Assembly: GCA_914767885.1 (NCBI GenBank)
Contig: CAJZBQ010000012.1
Span: 1,032,501 to 1,096,500, forward strand
Length of the DNA: 64,000 bases
Reading direction: 5' to 3'
Origin: Blepharisma stoltei
Taxonomy: Eukaryota; Ciliophora; Heterotrichea; Heterotrichida; Blepharismidae
Made by a program: the position numbers and the translations under genes. The notes under the pieces are model-generated. The model was not told the origin of the DNA, ran no database searches, and saw only the letters and a list, made by a program, of their open reading frames with translations. Shown here piece by piece: positions 41,565 through 53,470 of the stretch; the stretch's first letter is position 1, and each line of letters begins with the position of its first letter.

Positions 41565-42373
41565 ATGGAAAGAGAAGCCGAAAACTTGCTCCCCCCCTTC
41601 GTGAGCGAACAAAACCATTAAAAAAATCCCTTTTTTTTGACCAAAAAACCCACCCTCCGTGAGCGAACAAAAATTTTTTATGGAAAAAAGTTTGATATAT
41701 AAGTTATAATTCTTCCTTTCCAATTTTTGAGAAGTGGGATTTTTTAAAATTTCGAAAACAAAATTTCTATATAAATTGTTAAAAAAAATTAACCCTCCTC
41801 CATGAGCAAACAAAATCTTTTTGTTCGCTCACGGAAGGGGAGTTAGAAAGAGCTAACTTACAAAGCACTTCTACTGAAGGAGCAGCTTACTATGACGCTA
41901 ATAATAAATTTAAAGCAACTTCTGAAGGCTGCTTGGTTGAGTACTTAAAATCCCACGGGTCAGCAACTTTAAGTGAACTTGAAAATCATATTGAGTCGAA
42001 TTTTAGCTTGTTAAGAAATCAAAAAGGCAAAAAATACGTCCAAATCCCAGAGCAACTGACCAGATCAACCCTAATCAGAAACAGGCGAATTTTTAATCTA
42101 GACCAGAATGAAAAATGGTCTCTTATAGTAACTCTTATTCAGGCTGGAAATTTAGAAGACTTCGAGAATGAACAAATTGCATTGATTTCTAAGTACGCTA
42201 AAAAGAAATTGGAAAAACAAAAGCAAAAAGAAGAGGAGAAAGCCCAATACCTTGTATTCAAAAACTTACTAAAATTAGATAAAGTGCTGAGAGAGGAAAC
42301 TAAAGAAGGCGCCGGTGTTAAGAAAGCAATTGATGAAGCATATGCATATGCAAAAATCGCTCATAATAAGTAA
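41565..42373 (+). CDS. Small winged-helix-like protein (family W, copy 1) with a MITE in its N-terminal coding region
   Basis: 183 residues if 41587-41843 is deleted, joining M-E-R-E-A-E-N-L to E-R-A-N-L-Q-S-T. The core resembles a winged helix: G-C-L-V-E-Y-L-K-S-H-G (helix 1), L-S-E-L-E-N-H-I (helix 2), then L-R-N-Q-K-G-K-K-Y-V-Q-I-P-E-Q-L-T-R-S-T-L-I-R-N (helix 3) and R-I-F-N-L-D-Q-N-E-K-W (wing). A Lys/Glu coiled-coil tail follows. Paralogues lie at 53471, 54614, 58537 and a relic at 52300. DNA binding is inferred from the fold guess only. The left TA edge of the MITE has become TG, which may block its removal. Confidence 0.75.
41587..41843. mobile_element. MITE copy 3, an IES in gene W1 (257 bp) with a TA-to-TG left boundary
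   Basis: Ends GCTCCCCCCCTTCGTGAGCG and CGCTCACGGAAGGGGAGT. Right boundary TA at 41844-41845; the left edge reads TTG where other copies read TTA. Restoring TA-to-TA removal gives an in-frame coding sequence. Confidence 0.8.
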
Positions 42374-42513
42374 TGGTTAATATTTAACTAAAAAGTTTAT
42401 AGACATAAATATTATTTTAATTTAAAAATTTAAAGAATAAAAGAAAATTCGAAAAATAGACAAATAGACAAATAAACAAATAATTAATTTCAGGCAGTTT
42501 AAGATGAAAAGCT

Positions 42514-42884
42514 TACTCCCCCCCTCCGTGAGTGAACAAAACCATTAGAAAAATCGCTATTTTTTGCCCAAAAACCCACCCTTCGTGAGTGAACAAAAAT
42601 TATTTTAATAGAAAAATTTTTTATGGAAAAAAAATTTGATATATAAGTGATAATTAATATAATGAAATCTAGCGCTAATTCTGTTTAATTTTAAACAAAT
42701 TGCTTTTTAAAACACAAAATTTATAAATTAAATTAATATTTGCTTTCCAATTTTTGCGAATTAGGATTTTTTTAAATTTCGAAAAAAAATTTTTTATAAA
42801 TTTTTATATAGAATTTTTTTAAAAAAAAAATTAACCTCCGTGAGTGAACAAAATTTTTTTGTTCACTCACGGAAGGGGGGGAGT
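42514..42884. mobile_element. MITE copy 4, abutting the stop codon of the giant surface gene
   Basis: Nearly complete element with inverted ends TA-CTCCCCCCCTCCGTGAGTG and CACTCACGGAAGGGGGGGAGT-TA. Right TA at 42885-42886 forms part of the minus-strand UAA stop of the neighbouring gene. Internal blocks match copies 2 and 6. Confidence 0.88.
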
Positions 42885-45800
42885 TAGTTAAAGATTAAGA
42901 ATAATCCTGCGATCGCACCTAAGACCATAGCGCTGTCGTCGTCTGGAGTGGTGGTCTTGATTGTTACCATGGCCAATGAAGCAGTTGATGAATAATCGAT
43001 GCAAGTTGGCCAGAGTGGATAGCTATTGCAAGCAGTGAAATAGCAGTATAACCTGGGCAATTATTTACTTGTCCTTAAGGCACCTCAACCTATAAACCTT
43101 GAAGGATTTGCTTACCAACCTTAAATTTATCAGCCAACTTCAAGCTGAAATTCAAGGAAGCAATCTGGCTATGCCAGCTTGGAGTTGGCTTGCTAACAGA
43201 AAATTTATAAATCAATTTAGGAAAAATGAGCTTGAGGAAGCCTAAACTCTGCCCCAAGGTATAATAGGTAGTGCCACCGGTTAAGCCTGATACTGTCAAA
43301 GTAGTGCTAGTGCTGGCTGTGCTGTTATTAGTAGCTGCATAAGCAATTTCTGAATTACCATCTAATCCATCGATAACTTGCCAAGCATAAACGTTCTTTC
43401 CTGAAATGACGCTTTCTGTGCAAGATACATGAACAGTTCCAGCTACTGTCGAGGTAGCAGTGAATGCAGCTGATGTTTCTCCAACAGCGAGATTTTTAAC
43501 AAGTGACAATTACTTTTAAACGATTTCCGATCAACCCATAAAAAAATAAAATTTGAAAAGAAATTGTTTTCGATATAATTTTTTTTTATGACAAAACATA
43601 TGAAACCTTCTCCAACCGTGCTATAAGCAGGGGCATGCTTTTTTGCCTTGAGTGGCGCGGTGCGGGCGCCACTTCGGCAAGCTCCTTCTTCCAGTTGGCC
43701 GAGCCAACTCAGGTTGGTTCGGCCAACTAGAATTGACAAGTCTCCCCAAAAGGCCTCACTTGTCAATTCTCCAGTTGATCGAACCAACCTGAGTTGGCTC
43801 GGCCAACTGGAAGAAGGAGCTTGCCGAAGTGGCGCCCATACCGCGCCACTCAAGGCAAAAAGCTATAGTAGCCCAAGTTGGGGTGGTTGCTGAGGCAGCT
43901 GTTCCTGAGGTCAAGGTTGGGGAAGTTCCAACAAGAGTGGTCAAATCTGAGGAAAGTTGAGTTTGGTCAATATTAGCAATAATGTTGGCTGGGGTGTATG
44001 ACTTGCTTCTGTCATAAAGAACATTGTAAGTAAATGTGGTTGTTGAGTCAGCAAGGAATCTGGAGGTAGGTCCGTTATAAGATTGAAGAGTGAGCCAAGC
44101 TGGGTTAATGCCCATATTCTTAGCTAGGCTTAATTTAATGTTATCTCCACTGGTTTGGGCAACGCTTCCTGAGAATTGGACAGAGTATGTTGATACTGAA
44201 GGAAGAGAAGAGGTAGAGAAGCTAATAGTGACAGGAGTAGTGTTGTTAGTAACTTCATTGACTGCATAACCAGTAAAGGTGTAATCAGTCCCTCCCATAA
44301 GCCAGTTCAAGTCAATTGAAGCAGAAGTACCGCTGTAAATAACTTGAGAAGAGGTCCAAGGAGAAGCGCAGTGCTCTTTATGCTGTCTTCTGAAGAAGGA
44401 TTGAATATCAGTGTCACCTTTGGTGTAATCAGGGGCTGTTTCAGTGGCTGAGTAGTCAGAGTCTAATTGCTCTTGAAGATAGTAAGTTCCTGAGCCCTTA
44501 GAAATAAGATCTGCAGTCATTGAAATGAGTTCTGAGAAGGTAGGGACTACAGATCCTTTGCAAGAAAGACTCCAATAAAGAACAATGTTTTGTGAGCAAG
44601 TTGCAGTGACAACTACTTGGTTGACGCTCTTAACACTTGAAGATAAATTTACTGTTGCTGCAGTAGCAGTGCTTGAAGAGGTTGAAACAGTAACTGATTT
44701 TGCAGATGGTTGAGTAAAGGCAGCTGCATCAGTTCCAGTGAGGGTGAATGAAAGGGATGGTGAAGCAGTGGTGTATGAGCTAGAAACAATGAGTTGGAAG
44801 TATAAGACATTGACATCTTGCTTGAATGTAAGTGATGTTGGATTAATTGATATGGCTGTGGTGGTGGTTCCGAATGATGGAGTCACAGTTAAGTCGGAGG
44901 CTGGAGCGTTTGAAAGAGTCATTGCAATTGGGATGCTCTTGGTTCCAATGTTAATGGTTGGAATAGTGGCAATGCTAATAGTTGCAGCTGAGATTTGGCA
45001 GACTTCGACCATGATGCTCAATGGAGTGCTGTATATGGCAGATAGACCAGTTTGTGGAACTTCGGTGATTGCCCAGTCAATATAATAAATACCTACTGCA
45101 GTTCCAGTAAGAGCTGCAACTCTGAAATTCAAACTTGGGTACATTTGATAAATCATCCAGCTATAGTGGGCTGAAGTGTATTTAAGGTTTCCACTGTCTG
45201 CATAGTTGACGTTTGAGCTTGGGGTTAGTTTAACTGATCTAGAAGCAAGTGGCCAGGCGTCGTCTAATTTGACGGTGATATCGCTAGTTTGGGTTCCTGG
45301 GGCAACTTGGATTTTTCCGCTCATGTTTGCAGGGTTATAAGAGCCAACTTTTGTTGAAGTAGTGCTTAAAGCGAAGCCTAGATAGGCTGAGTTAAGAATT
45401 CCATAGCTCTTATATGAAATTGCAGTATTGGTAGTGCTGGTTATAGCTAGACCAAACCTGCTTGTCCAATATGAATAGTCACCATAAGGTGATGTATACA
45501 CATTGTCCCACCATTTATCAGTGCTTGGTCTGTCAAGCCCCCATTGAGGGTTGTTTATTGAAGACAAAGCAATTTGAATTTTTGAAGTAGTAGCGAAAGT
45601 TTGGCTTGTTCCACTGGGAAGAGCCATAGTAATTTGCTGTCCACTGACTGCACAAGATGTTACTGAAATCCATGATAAAGCTTTAGTGTGGTCAGTTCCT
45701 GTACCGTTAGACTCATCATAGTAAGAAGTACTGCAAGATGCTGATGCGCTGCTTCCAATGTATAATTGAAGATTGAACTGTTCTGGGAAGGTAATTACAA

Positions 45801-48800
45801 TCTTGTTATCGTTTGTATAGGTGCCTGAAGGAACGTAGAAGTCAAAGGTATACTTGGCTGAGGCGGAAAGCTGAGTGGAGTCTGTCATAACATCTTTCAA
45901 GGTGATTGAGCTTGGAGAAACTGCAGTTGTAGTAACACTAGTGGTTGATGTTATGAAAGCTTTTACAGTTCCATCTGATTTATAGTGATAGATGTTGAAA
46001 TAACCTGTTGAGCCTGCTGTTGGGTTTCTTACACCTTGGACAGTAAGGTCGATGGAAGATGAAGCAGTTGCTGTCTTTGAAAGACCGCTGACAAGAAGAT
46101 ACCAATGGTCTGCAGTGCATGAAACGCTGCCAAGAGCAGTTGAGCTGCAACCTAAGTACCAAGTGCTTGGTAAACAATCAGAGTAAGTGTTTGTGGCATC
46201 TCCGATATAAGCGTCAAATCCTCTTGGGAATTGTACTACAAAGTAGTCTCCGCTTGCAATAGCTGCGGCGCTGGAGAATGAAAATACATAAGTGCCAGCT
46301 TCACCAGCATTGGTAATGTCACTGATTTTAATAGATGTAATAGTAATAGCTGTGCTGACTGCAGCCCCAACAGTGAATGGAGTTCCTGTAGAATCAGTTG
46401 TAATTGTTACGCTATTCCAAGATGTTGTGATTTGCCAGCCTGATGTTGTTGCTCCTGCTGTTGAAGGTAAAGTTAAAGCGGCATCAAGATAAATTTGAAC
46501 TGTGGTAGAAGCTGGAAGACTATTTGTAATAGCTAGTTCCACTTTTGAGCTTGTTATTGAGCAAGATGTATAGTCAATATTTGCCCAGCAATAGTCTTTG
46601 ATAGATCCAGATGAACGAGACCATGAAGCAAATCCAGCAGAAATATCAATAAGGCTGCCAGCTGGAAGAGCTTTAGTTAATGAAAATGAAAGATAAATAT
46701 CTGCTCCTACAGCTCCAGCAAAATTTGGAAATGCAGTAGCAGTAATTCCAGATGAAGTCCCAGATGTAACAGCGTCGCTAATAACTACATTTTGAGTTAG
46801 ACTTGCTCCATAGTCAATATAATTTGATGCTGCATCTTGTGTGGTAACTCCAGTGACACATTGAACAGTGCTAGCTGAGGATGGTGTAAGTACATGAGGA
46901 ATTGTGACTGTGATTGTTCCTGCAGTAAAGGCAGCAAATTGGGTAATTGTAACTGAATTTGACCCAACAAGACAGCTGACTTTGGTATTTGAGTCATAAT
47001 CACTAAGCCCTGAAACAGTGCAAGAGGACCCATAGTAGGTCCATGAAGAGCTCAAAGTAAGTGTAATTGTTCCACCTTTAGGAATGTTATGAACTGTTGT
47101 TACTCCAATAGTCATTGTGGAATCTACAGAGTCTGGGCCTGATGCAGTTGTGGAAGATGAAGAGCAAGTGGTAGCTGAGCTTGAGATTGCACCTGTGCTA
47201 ACTGTACCAGTGATTGATGTAATATCATTCACAGTGCACGCTGACCCAGGAGTGGCAGAGGATACAAAGAAATTGAATGTGACACTATTTGTTGATGCAG
47301 CACTCGACCCAGAAAATCCTGGTGCGCTTAGCCCAGTTATAGTTATTGCTTCAGCTGTAGTATCATCGAGAACAAAAGCAGTGCTTGCACTGTTAATGCC
47401 CATCACAAACCCACCTGACATCGAATCAGAACTACTAGAAACATATATATTTGAAGTAGCTGCAATGCTTGCAACAGTGACAGTAGGTGAAGATGCAGTG
47501 AACCCTTTAGGAAGTCCAATACCAATATATTCACCCTGGGTTGTATCGGCTGCAGACTTTGCTCCTGTAATTGATAAGCTGCCAGAACTTGAAATTGACC
47601 ATGTGCTTGCAGATGATCCAGCGCTCAATGCAGTTTGAGTGTTAGTAAGAGTCTTCGTGACGGTGCTCTTGTATAAAACATTTTTAAGGGTTGAGTCTGA
47701 ACTAGTGGTATAATAAACAGTAGCTACACTAGAAAATGCCGTAACAGGATAGTTTCCTGTTGCTAAAAATAGAGTTATTGCACTTGCTGATGTTGTGACA
47801 CTTCCTAAACCTGTAATCTTGAGGGTTGCTGGGGATGTTGTTTGTGATAAAGTAACAGTCAAGCCGCTAGTTGAGGAGTAATATGGAAGAGCGCTACCAG
47901 CAGCTAAGCTCGTACCAAGGCTGGCTCCACTTGTAAATGCAATTTCAAGAACAAAAGTGTTTGTTGAAGAAGTAAAATCAATAGTCATAAGCTCAGCCTT
48001 AAAAGCTACCACAATAGGAATGCCAGAACCCTTATTATTTAAGCATAAAGGTGTTGCATATATATCAGTTCCTGCATAATCTTTAGCAAGCACTGAATAG
48101 ACTGAGCTTCCAATTTCAATTGAAGTGCTTGTTGTTGCTTTAGCATAACTTTCGTAAAAAGTACCTAAATTAGAAGCCACGTATGGTAAAGCTGTCGTAG
48201 TTCCTGTGAGAGACATTATATAGTAGGTACTGGAAGGAGCAGTACTAGGGAAGGCTACAGTTATTTGGTTTCCTGATATAGTAAAAGTATTTGTTCCTAA
48301 GGCAGCTAATTGTGTTGCGCTTCCAAGTGTTGTATCTTTTTCATATTTTCCAGGGCTAGATCCAATGTATGGTAGATTGTACACCTGAGTGGTAGACTGT
48401 TGGAGGTTGATTACTATGGAAGTAGATGTAGTCCATGTAACACTATGAGTAAAGATCCAAAATAAGTCAAGGGATGTATCTGCTCCATAAATGTGGTTAG
48501 CAGTATAAGCTGCACTAGCAGGATAGTTTGTAGCTGCTGTACAGTCTTGATATCCGTGGAATCTGAAAAGTGAAAAAGCAGTATTGGTGCTGCTGAGTGT
48601 CCATGATGCTAAATTTGTAGAATAGTCAATATTGTAAGATCCATTGCTAGTTGTAATTGATGAAACTTTAGGGCTTGCGCTAAAAGTCACCAATAGAGCT
48701 ATGCTAACTGATCCAGCTTTTTGAGCATTTGTAAAAGAAATTGTTACTTGAGTGGCGCTGTTAACTGTGCAAGAGGCTTCAGATATTGGTACTGTCAAGT

Positions 48801-49959
48801 AGCATTGGCCAGCTTGAGAATTTGTGCCATCAAGATCGGACCACCATTTTGGAGTTTGGATATCAACATTTGCGAAAGCGATGACAGCGTTTCCACCTGC
48901 AGGTATATCGTGAGTAGTTGTAAAGCTTACCTTTGTGAAAATAGTCATTCCTGATACAACATCGTTTGCTGAAATTCCACTAATAGGAGCCCATGTAGCA
49001 GTAACAGTTCCTTCAGTAGGTGTAGTAGGACCAGTTGATGCAGAGTATTGGGCAATCATGTTTGTGGTTCCCCATCTCCAAATGTTGACTTTCCAAGTGT
49101 TAGAGGATGATGGCTGTTTATATCCTGGATAATTGAAAGAGGTAACGCTGAGCTTAACTGATAAAGAGCTTGAACTTAAGTAAACGTCTTGGGCGAGGCC
49201 ATAAATGTAAACACTATTTGCAACATTCACTGTTGTAGTTGATTGAGGGCCAGCTGAAGCGCTGCTTGAGGTAGCTATGGCACAAGGTAGATTGTTGTCT
49301 CCTTGAGGACCGTAAAGAATATTACTCACTCCTGTTAATGTAACAGATGCACAAGTAACTGATGAAGTTGGTGTATATGCTGTTGGAGGAACAATTTCAA
49401 TGATATCATATTTCCAAAGACTTTGAGACAAGCTGAAAGCAAAAGAGAGCACATCAGCTGATCCAACTACAGGAGAAGTTGCGGCGTTAGTCACAGAAAG
49501 TGTTGTTGAAGCTGAAACGGAACTTGTAGTAGCGATACAACCGAAAACGTAGTTTGCATCGTAAATTTGTCCGTTTTGTGATGATCTAGTAATAAGAGCA
49601 AAAGGTCCATAAACGCCTGCAGATGAAGGCAAAGTAATAGTAGTTGAGTGGCTGAGAGTCTTGTCTTGATTTTGACCAAAGCTTCCTGGAATGTATAGAG
49701 GACCTCCAGTTAGACCACTTGGGAGATCTACTTCAAGAACACCGTTAGTAAGAGCAGTGCTGGTTCTGAAGTTGAATGTAATTGTAACAGCTGATCCTGC
49801 GTTAGTTTGAGATATTTGAATTGGGCTGTTGACCCATGTCTCTTTTGGCCACATAATTCTGCCAGGATCAAGTGTCGAATCTTTAACCCCAATTGAAACA
49901 CAAGTAGCGAGTCCAATAAGAGCTATAAAACTTATGAGACTTTTCATTGTACGTGTCAA
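42884..49959 (-). CDS. Giant secreted/surface Ser-Thr-rich repeat protein with two IESs
   Basis: 2163 residues after deleting 43047-43261 and 43497-43865 (exactly 2164 codons). N-terminal signal peptide (S-L-I-S-F-I-A-L-I-G-L-A-T-C-V-S). The body is about 2000 residues of Ser/Thr/Ala-rich beta-sandwich-like repeats, with recurring V-x-T-x-H-[DN]-I-P-[AK]-G-G and I-x-I-x-F-P-x-x-F units and regularly spaced cysteines. The C-terminus has Cys/Trp (Y-C-Y-F-T-A-C-N-S-Y-P-L-W-P-T-C), then T-T-T-P-D-D-D and a final hydrophobic tail (A-M-V-L-G-A-I-A-G-L-F-L-I-F) fit for a membrane anchor or GPI signal. Codon use is TCT/GCT-rich. Likely an extracellular coat or adhesion protein; no named family recognised. 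The stop UAA uses the TA of an adjacent MITE. Confidence 0.85.
43047..43261. other. IES in giant surface gene (215 bp, TA-bounded, short inverted ends)
   Basis: TA at 43047-43048 and 43262-43263. Deletion joins G-T-T-Y-Y to C-Y-F-T-A-C-N-S-Y-P-L-W. Ends are loosely inverted (TAACCTGGGCA and TGCCCCAAGGTA). Without removal the frame meets UAG. Confidence 0.85.
43497..43865. other. IES in giant surface gene (369 bp) carrying a long hairpin
   Basis: TA at 43497-43498 and 43866-43867. Deletion joins T-P-T-W-A-T to K-N-L-A-V-G-E-T-S in frame. About two thirds of it is a GC-rich foldback. Confidence 0.85.
43640..43862. repeat. Foldback element with about 100-bp inverted arms inside an IES
   Basis: Left arm from TGCCTTGAGTGGCGCGG, right arm ending CCGCGCCACTCAAGGCA. 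The arms match over about 100 bp with few mismatches around a short centre near 43745. Within each arm, GTTGGCCGAGCCAAC-type sub-palindromes occur. Confidence 0.9.
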
Positions 49960-52299
49960 ATCAGCGAGATTTTTTAAATTTTCAAGTGAACTTTTTTAAA
50001 AAATTTTTTTTTTCGATTTTTGTTTTTGCGCGCAATTAGGGAACATTTATTTTTACTATGTAAAGGGACTAAAACTGAGCAGAGTTATAATAATAAAGAT
50101 GACGAGTCCAAAAATCAGCTCCGCCGCCTCTTTGAGAGAAGTTAAAGACTAGAAATTGTTATTGGTACTTTTTCGGCAAACATCAGTAAGTAAAGAAGTT
50201 ATTAAAGACTGCAAAATCAGAGGTTTTGAATCGTGATCGACTTTGAGATGAAGAATGAAGATGCCTTTGTAGGGATTTCGGAGAACTTTCTAGCACAGAA
50301 TAGTGAAGAAAACAATAAAAAACAACATTTTATGGCTTAGAAAGTTGTTATGGCATCTGGGAAGAGGATAATTTTTTGAGTCAAAAATTTGGAAAGCAAT
50401 ATCATCAGATTAAGAAGAAATTAAAGAAAATTAAGAAGAAAATTAATGCTCAAGCTAAAATTTTAAGGTTTTATTTGAATATTTTAGCTCAAACCTAAAG
50501 AAATCCAAGTGTTGAATAAAATCAAAATTAGCCTTCGTCGAAATTAATTCAATTAAGATGGAGTCAAAAATTTTTAAAATGTCGCTTCAGTTGACAGAAT
50601 TCGAAGAAAGTGAAGGGAAAATGAACTAAAATTTTAAATTATCGATTAAAAAAATTTTGAAAATAAATTAAAATCTAAATTATTGATTAAAACATTTTGA
50701 ACACATATGACAATAAAAATTTTAGTAAGAAGTTGGTTGACAAGTTAAAAAAATATAAAATTTAGAAGAATGAAAAAAGTGAACTTTATAATTTTATTTA
50801 CTTAATCAAGGCTTAAAAGTAAAATAAGTAATTCTTTAGAGTAAAAGTTTATAAATATGGTAGGGTATAGGCAAAAATTTAAAGTCGCCAAAGACCTATA
50901 GATGATATAATGAGCTGAGATGTTCTAAAGGAATTAAAATAATTCGTTTATTTGTGCTACTTTTATATAATTTTTGATGTTTGCATACAGTATCAAGTAG
51001 CAAACTTTTCTTAAAATTGGTTCTTTAAGCAAATTAACTCTTTAATGAGTAAGTTGGCTTACTGAGATACAAGATTAATCCAATACTTATTAGAGGCCGC
51101 ATTTAATCCTAATCTCAGAGAAATTTAAAGGTTTTGAATTTTACAAGGACATCAATTAATCTAAGTTTTATCAAAAAGATAGTTTGTAAAGCATGTTTAT
51201 AATTTTCAGCTACAGAATATATTTAGAGGTGTTCTAGACATAGAAGTATTGAAATTTGACTTTTTAAAATTAAGCACCCACAATATTACGCTAAAAATCT
51301 CCTGCTTTAAATAGAGAAACACAACCAGAATGAGTTAAACAGTGGAAGCTACTCTTGTGATGAAATAAATCTTAAGAATTAGACAGTTGAGAACAAATGT
51401 TTTTCAGGATGAATATTGATGAAAATAAATACAAAAATGAAATAGCAGGCTATTCATTAATGCGCAAATTGCACAAAAATGATTAGTTTATTTAGCTTTA
51501 ATCTTAATTAAATTACTATTCTTTTATAAATTCAGAGATTTATTTTATTTTGTTTAACTAAGACTTTGAGAGTTTCGCTGTTCAACTCAGATTCTTCCAC
51601 CCCTATTATATGAACTGCTTAAAGAGTTGCTAATTTGTATAAATTAAGTTTAAAATATAATCAAAGCTTGCGGCATCATAGATCTTCGACTGTATGCTCT
51701 TCAGAAGCTTATCTGATCGGAGAAAAATACACTAATTTAAGACAGGAATTAAAAATTAAAATGAAAAATGTTCGAAAATATCTTATATTAGATTGGGCAT
51801 TAATATTCAATTTCAATAATCATCTATATATTAATTTATTCATCAAAGATAGAGATCTTTTCTTTATGATTCTTTTGCAGTAAATAGGCAAAATTTCATC
51901 GAACTTTAATATCTGCACTTATGCAAAAACATCAACAATAAAAAGTAAACGGATTTCTAATAATATTTTGATTTTGAAGATTTTTAAATTGGGCATTGAG
52001 TTGATGAAAAATATATATTGAATTTTGATTCAAAATATACTTTAAATCACTTTCGATTTAGTTTTTAATGCGATCGTTCCTTCTTTAATTTCAGTTTCTT
52101 TTCCTTACTCTCTTTTGCAATATGCCCTTCAGTTTTAAATGGTCTTCGTGTTTTAAGGCTTCTTCTTGCTAAAGTTTTTTAACATTTAAATAATATAACC
52201 ATGAGCTTTTCTGAGGAAAATGTCAAAAAAATTGGGAAAGTGGCATATGCCTCATATTGGGTAAACTTTTTGTGTCTTTTGTGATAAAAAAAAGGGAAT
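49960..52299. other. Gene-poor AT-rich region
   Basis: No supported gene over 2.3 kb. An 82-codon frame at 51635-51883 (+) has no recognisable similarity. It probably begins with the giant gene's 5' region. The part near 52060-52200 looks like mutated coding sequence (minus strand, Lys-rich) but I cannot assign it. Confidence 0.5.
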
Positions 52300-52620
52300 T
52301 GTTTCGAAAATCTTCAATCCAAGGCGATCCAAAACCTTTCCTGGGATATAGAAGGGTCGACTGTCTTGTTTAATTTTTTTGGGTATCAATTCAAGCTCAA
52401 GTTTACGATTTCAAAGGCGCTTTTGGTGAATCCTTTTCTCTTCGTGGTCATCAAGTGTCTTATCAAGCAAACATATTAATCTCTCCATTTAGGCATGGCC
52501 ATGCTTTTTAAGATAATCTATGAGATAGCCAAGAGAAGTGTATTTATACTTTTTGTCTAAATCTTCGAAGGTTCTGGTATTTTTTTCTGTTCCTAATTAT
52601 TTCTTTCCATTTATAATTTA
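52300..52620 (-). pseudogene. Family W winged-helix-like relic
   Basis: Minus-strand fragments align to the protein at 58537: F-E-D-L-D-K-K-Y-K-Y-T-S-L-G-Y-L-I-D-Y-L-K-K-H-G-H-A, then in another frame R-H-L-M-T-T-K-R-K-G-F-T-K-S-A-F-E-I-V-N and W-Y-P. Stops (UAA, UAG) and at least one frameshift break it. Confidence 0.75.
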
Positions 52621-53021
52621 GCAATCATATTACTCTATGAATTAATTTAAGTGAAAAGAAGTAATTTGAATTATAAATAAATTACTTTTATTTAATAGAT
52701 TAACATTTATATCTTATTTAGCCAAGACCTAGCTCTCTAACTCCTCAAATTATATTCAATTCATTCAGACGATTCAACTGAAGGAACTTTAAGATTACTC
52801 TTATTTTTCTTATTTTTACAAAGCTAATCTTAATCAAATCTTAAACATAAAAATAATTAAATAGGCTAAACTTTTCCACATATAAATCAGAAAATTTTAT
52901 TACTTCCTCCCTAAGAGTGATTAAGAATTTATTAGTCGCTTTCAAAAAAGCAGTTTAGTTTTTTTACAACATTTATCTAATTTAGACCCTTTAAGATTCT
53001 TTAGCAACATTACCTTTATCT
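52621..53021. other. AT-rich noncoding spacer
   Basis: No coding frame; nothing recognised. Confidence 0.4.
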
Positions 53022-53152
53022 ATTGAATAGGCCACGTAATGCCAATTTTTCTGAAAAGGCTAATTAAAAGTTGACAATATAAAGTATAATTTCCATTTGC
53101 CAATTTTAAATTGTACTTGCCTGAAAATTGGCATTTTTGTAGCCTATTTAAT
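53022..53152. repeat. Short foldback (TIR) element
   Basis: Left CTATTGAATAGGCCACGTAA followed by TGCCAATTTTTC, and right GAAAATTGGCATTTTTGTAG followed by CCTATTTAATAG, form imperfect inverted arms of about 40 bp around an AT-rich centre. MITE-like. Confidence 0.6.
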
Positions 53153-53470
53153 AGGCAAATGCACTGCTCCTAAAAAAGCAAAAAATGGGACTGGAGCTAT
53201 ATTAAATATTTTTTTTTTGGATTTAAAAAAATTCCAAGTTTGCAAATATTTAAAAAACAAGCACAGCTTATGTTTTGAAAAAATCAAAATTAATAAGGTA
53301 TAGCATATATATCAATAAAAAAGCTCCTAAGAGTTACTAAAAAAATGAGTAAAATGTGATAAGCTATTGAGAAATGCATTCGATAAGAAACATTTGAAAT
53401 TCATAAAACCTTCAAGAATTAGTGTTTATATTTTAGTTAGCACTGCATAGGTAAATTCTTTATAAATAAA

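Noticed and set aside
43443-43853. 136-codon frame through the foldback at 43.4-43.85 kb as a separate gene
   Set aside because: It runs across the hairpin and the IES; similarity is only to the reverse arm of the same palindrome.
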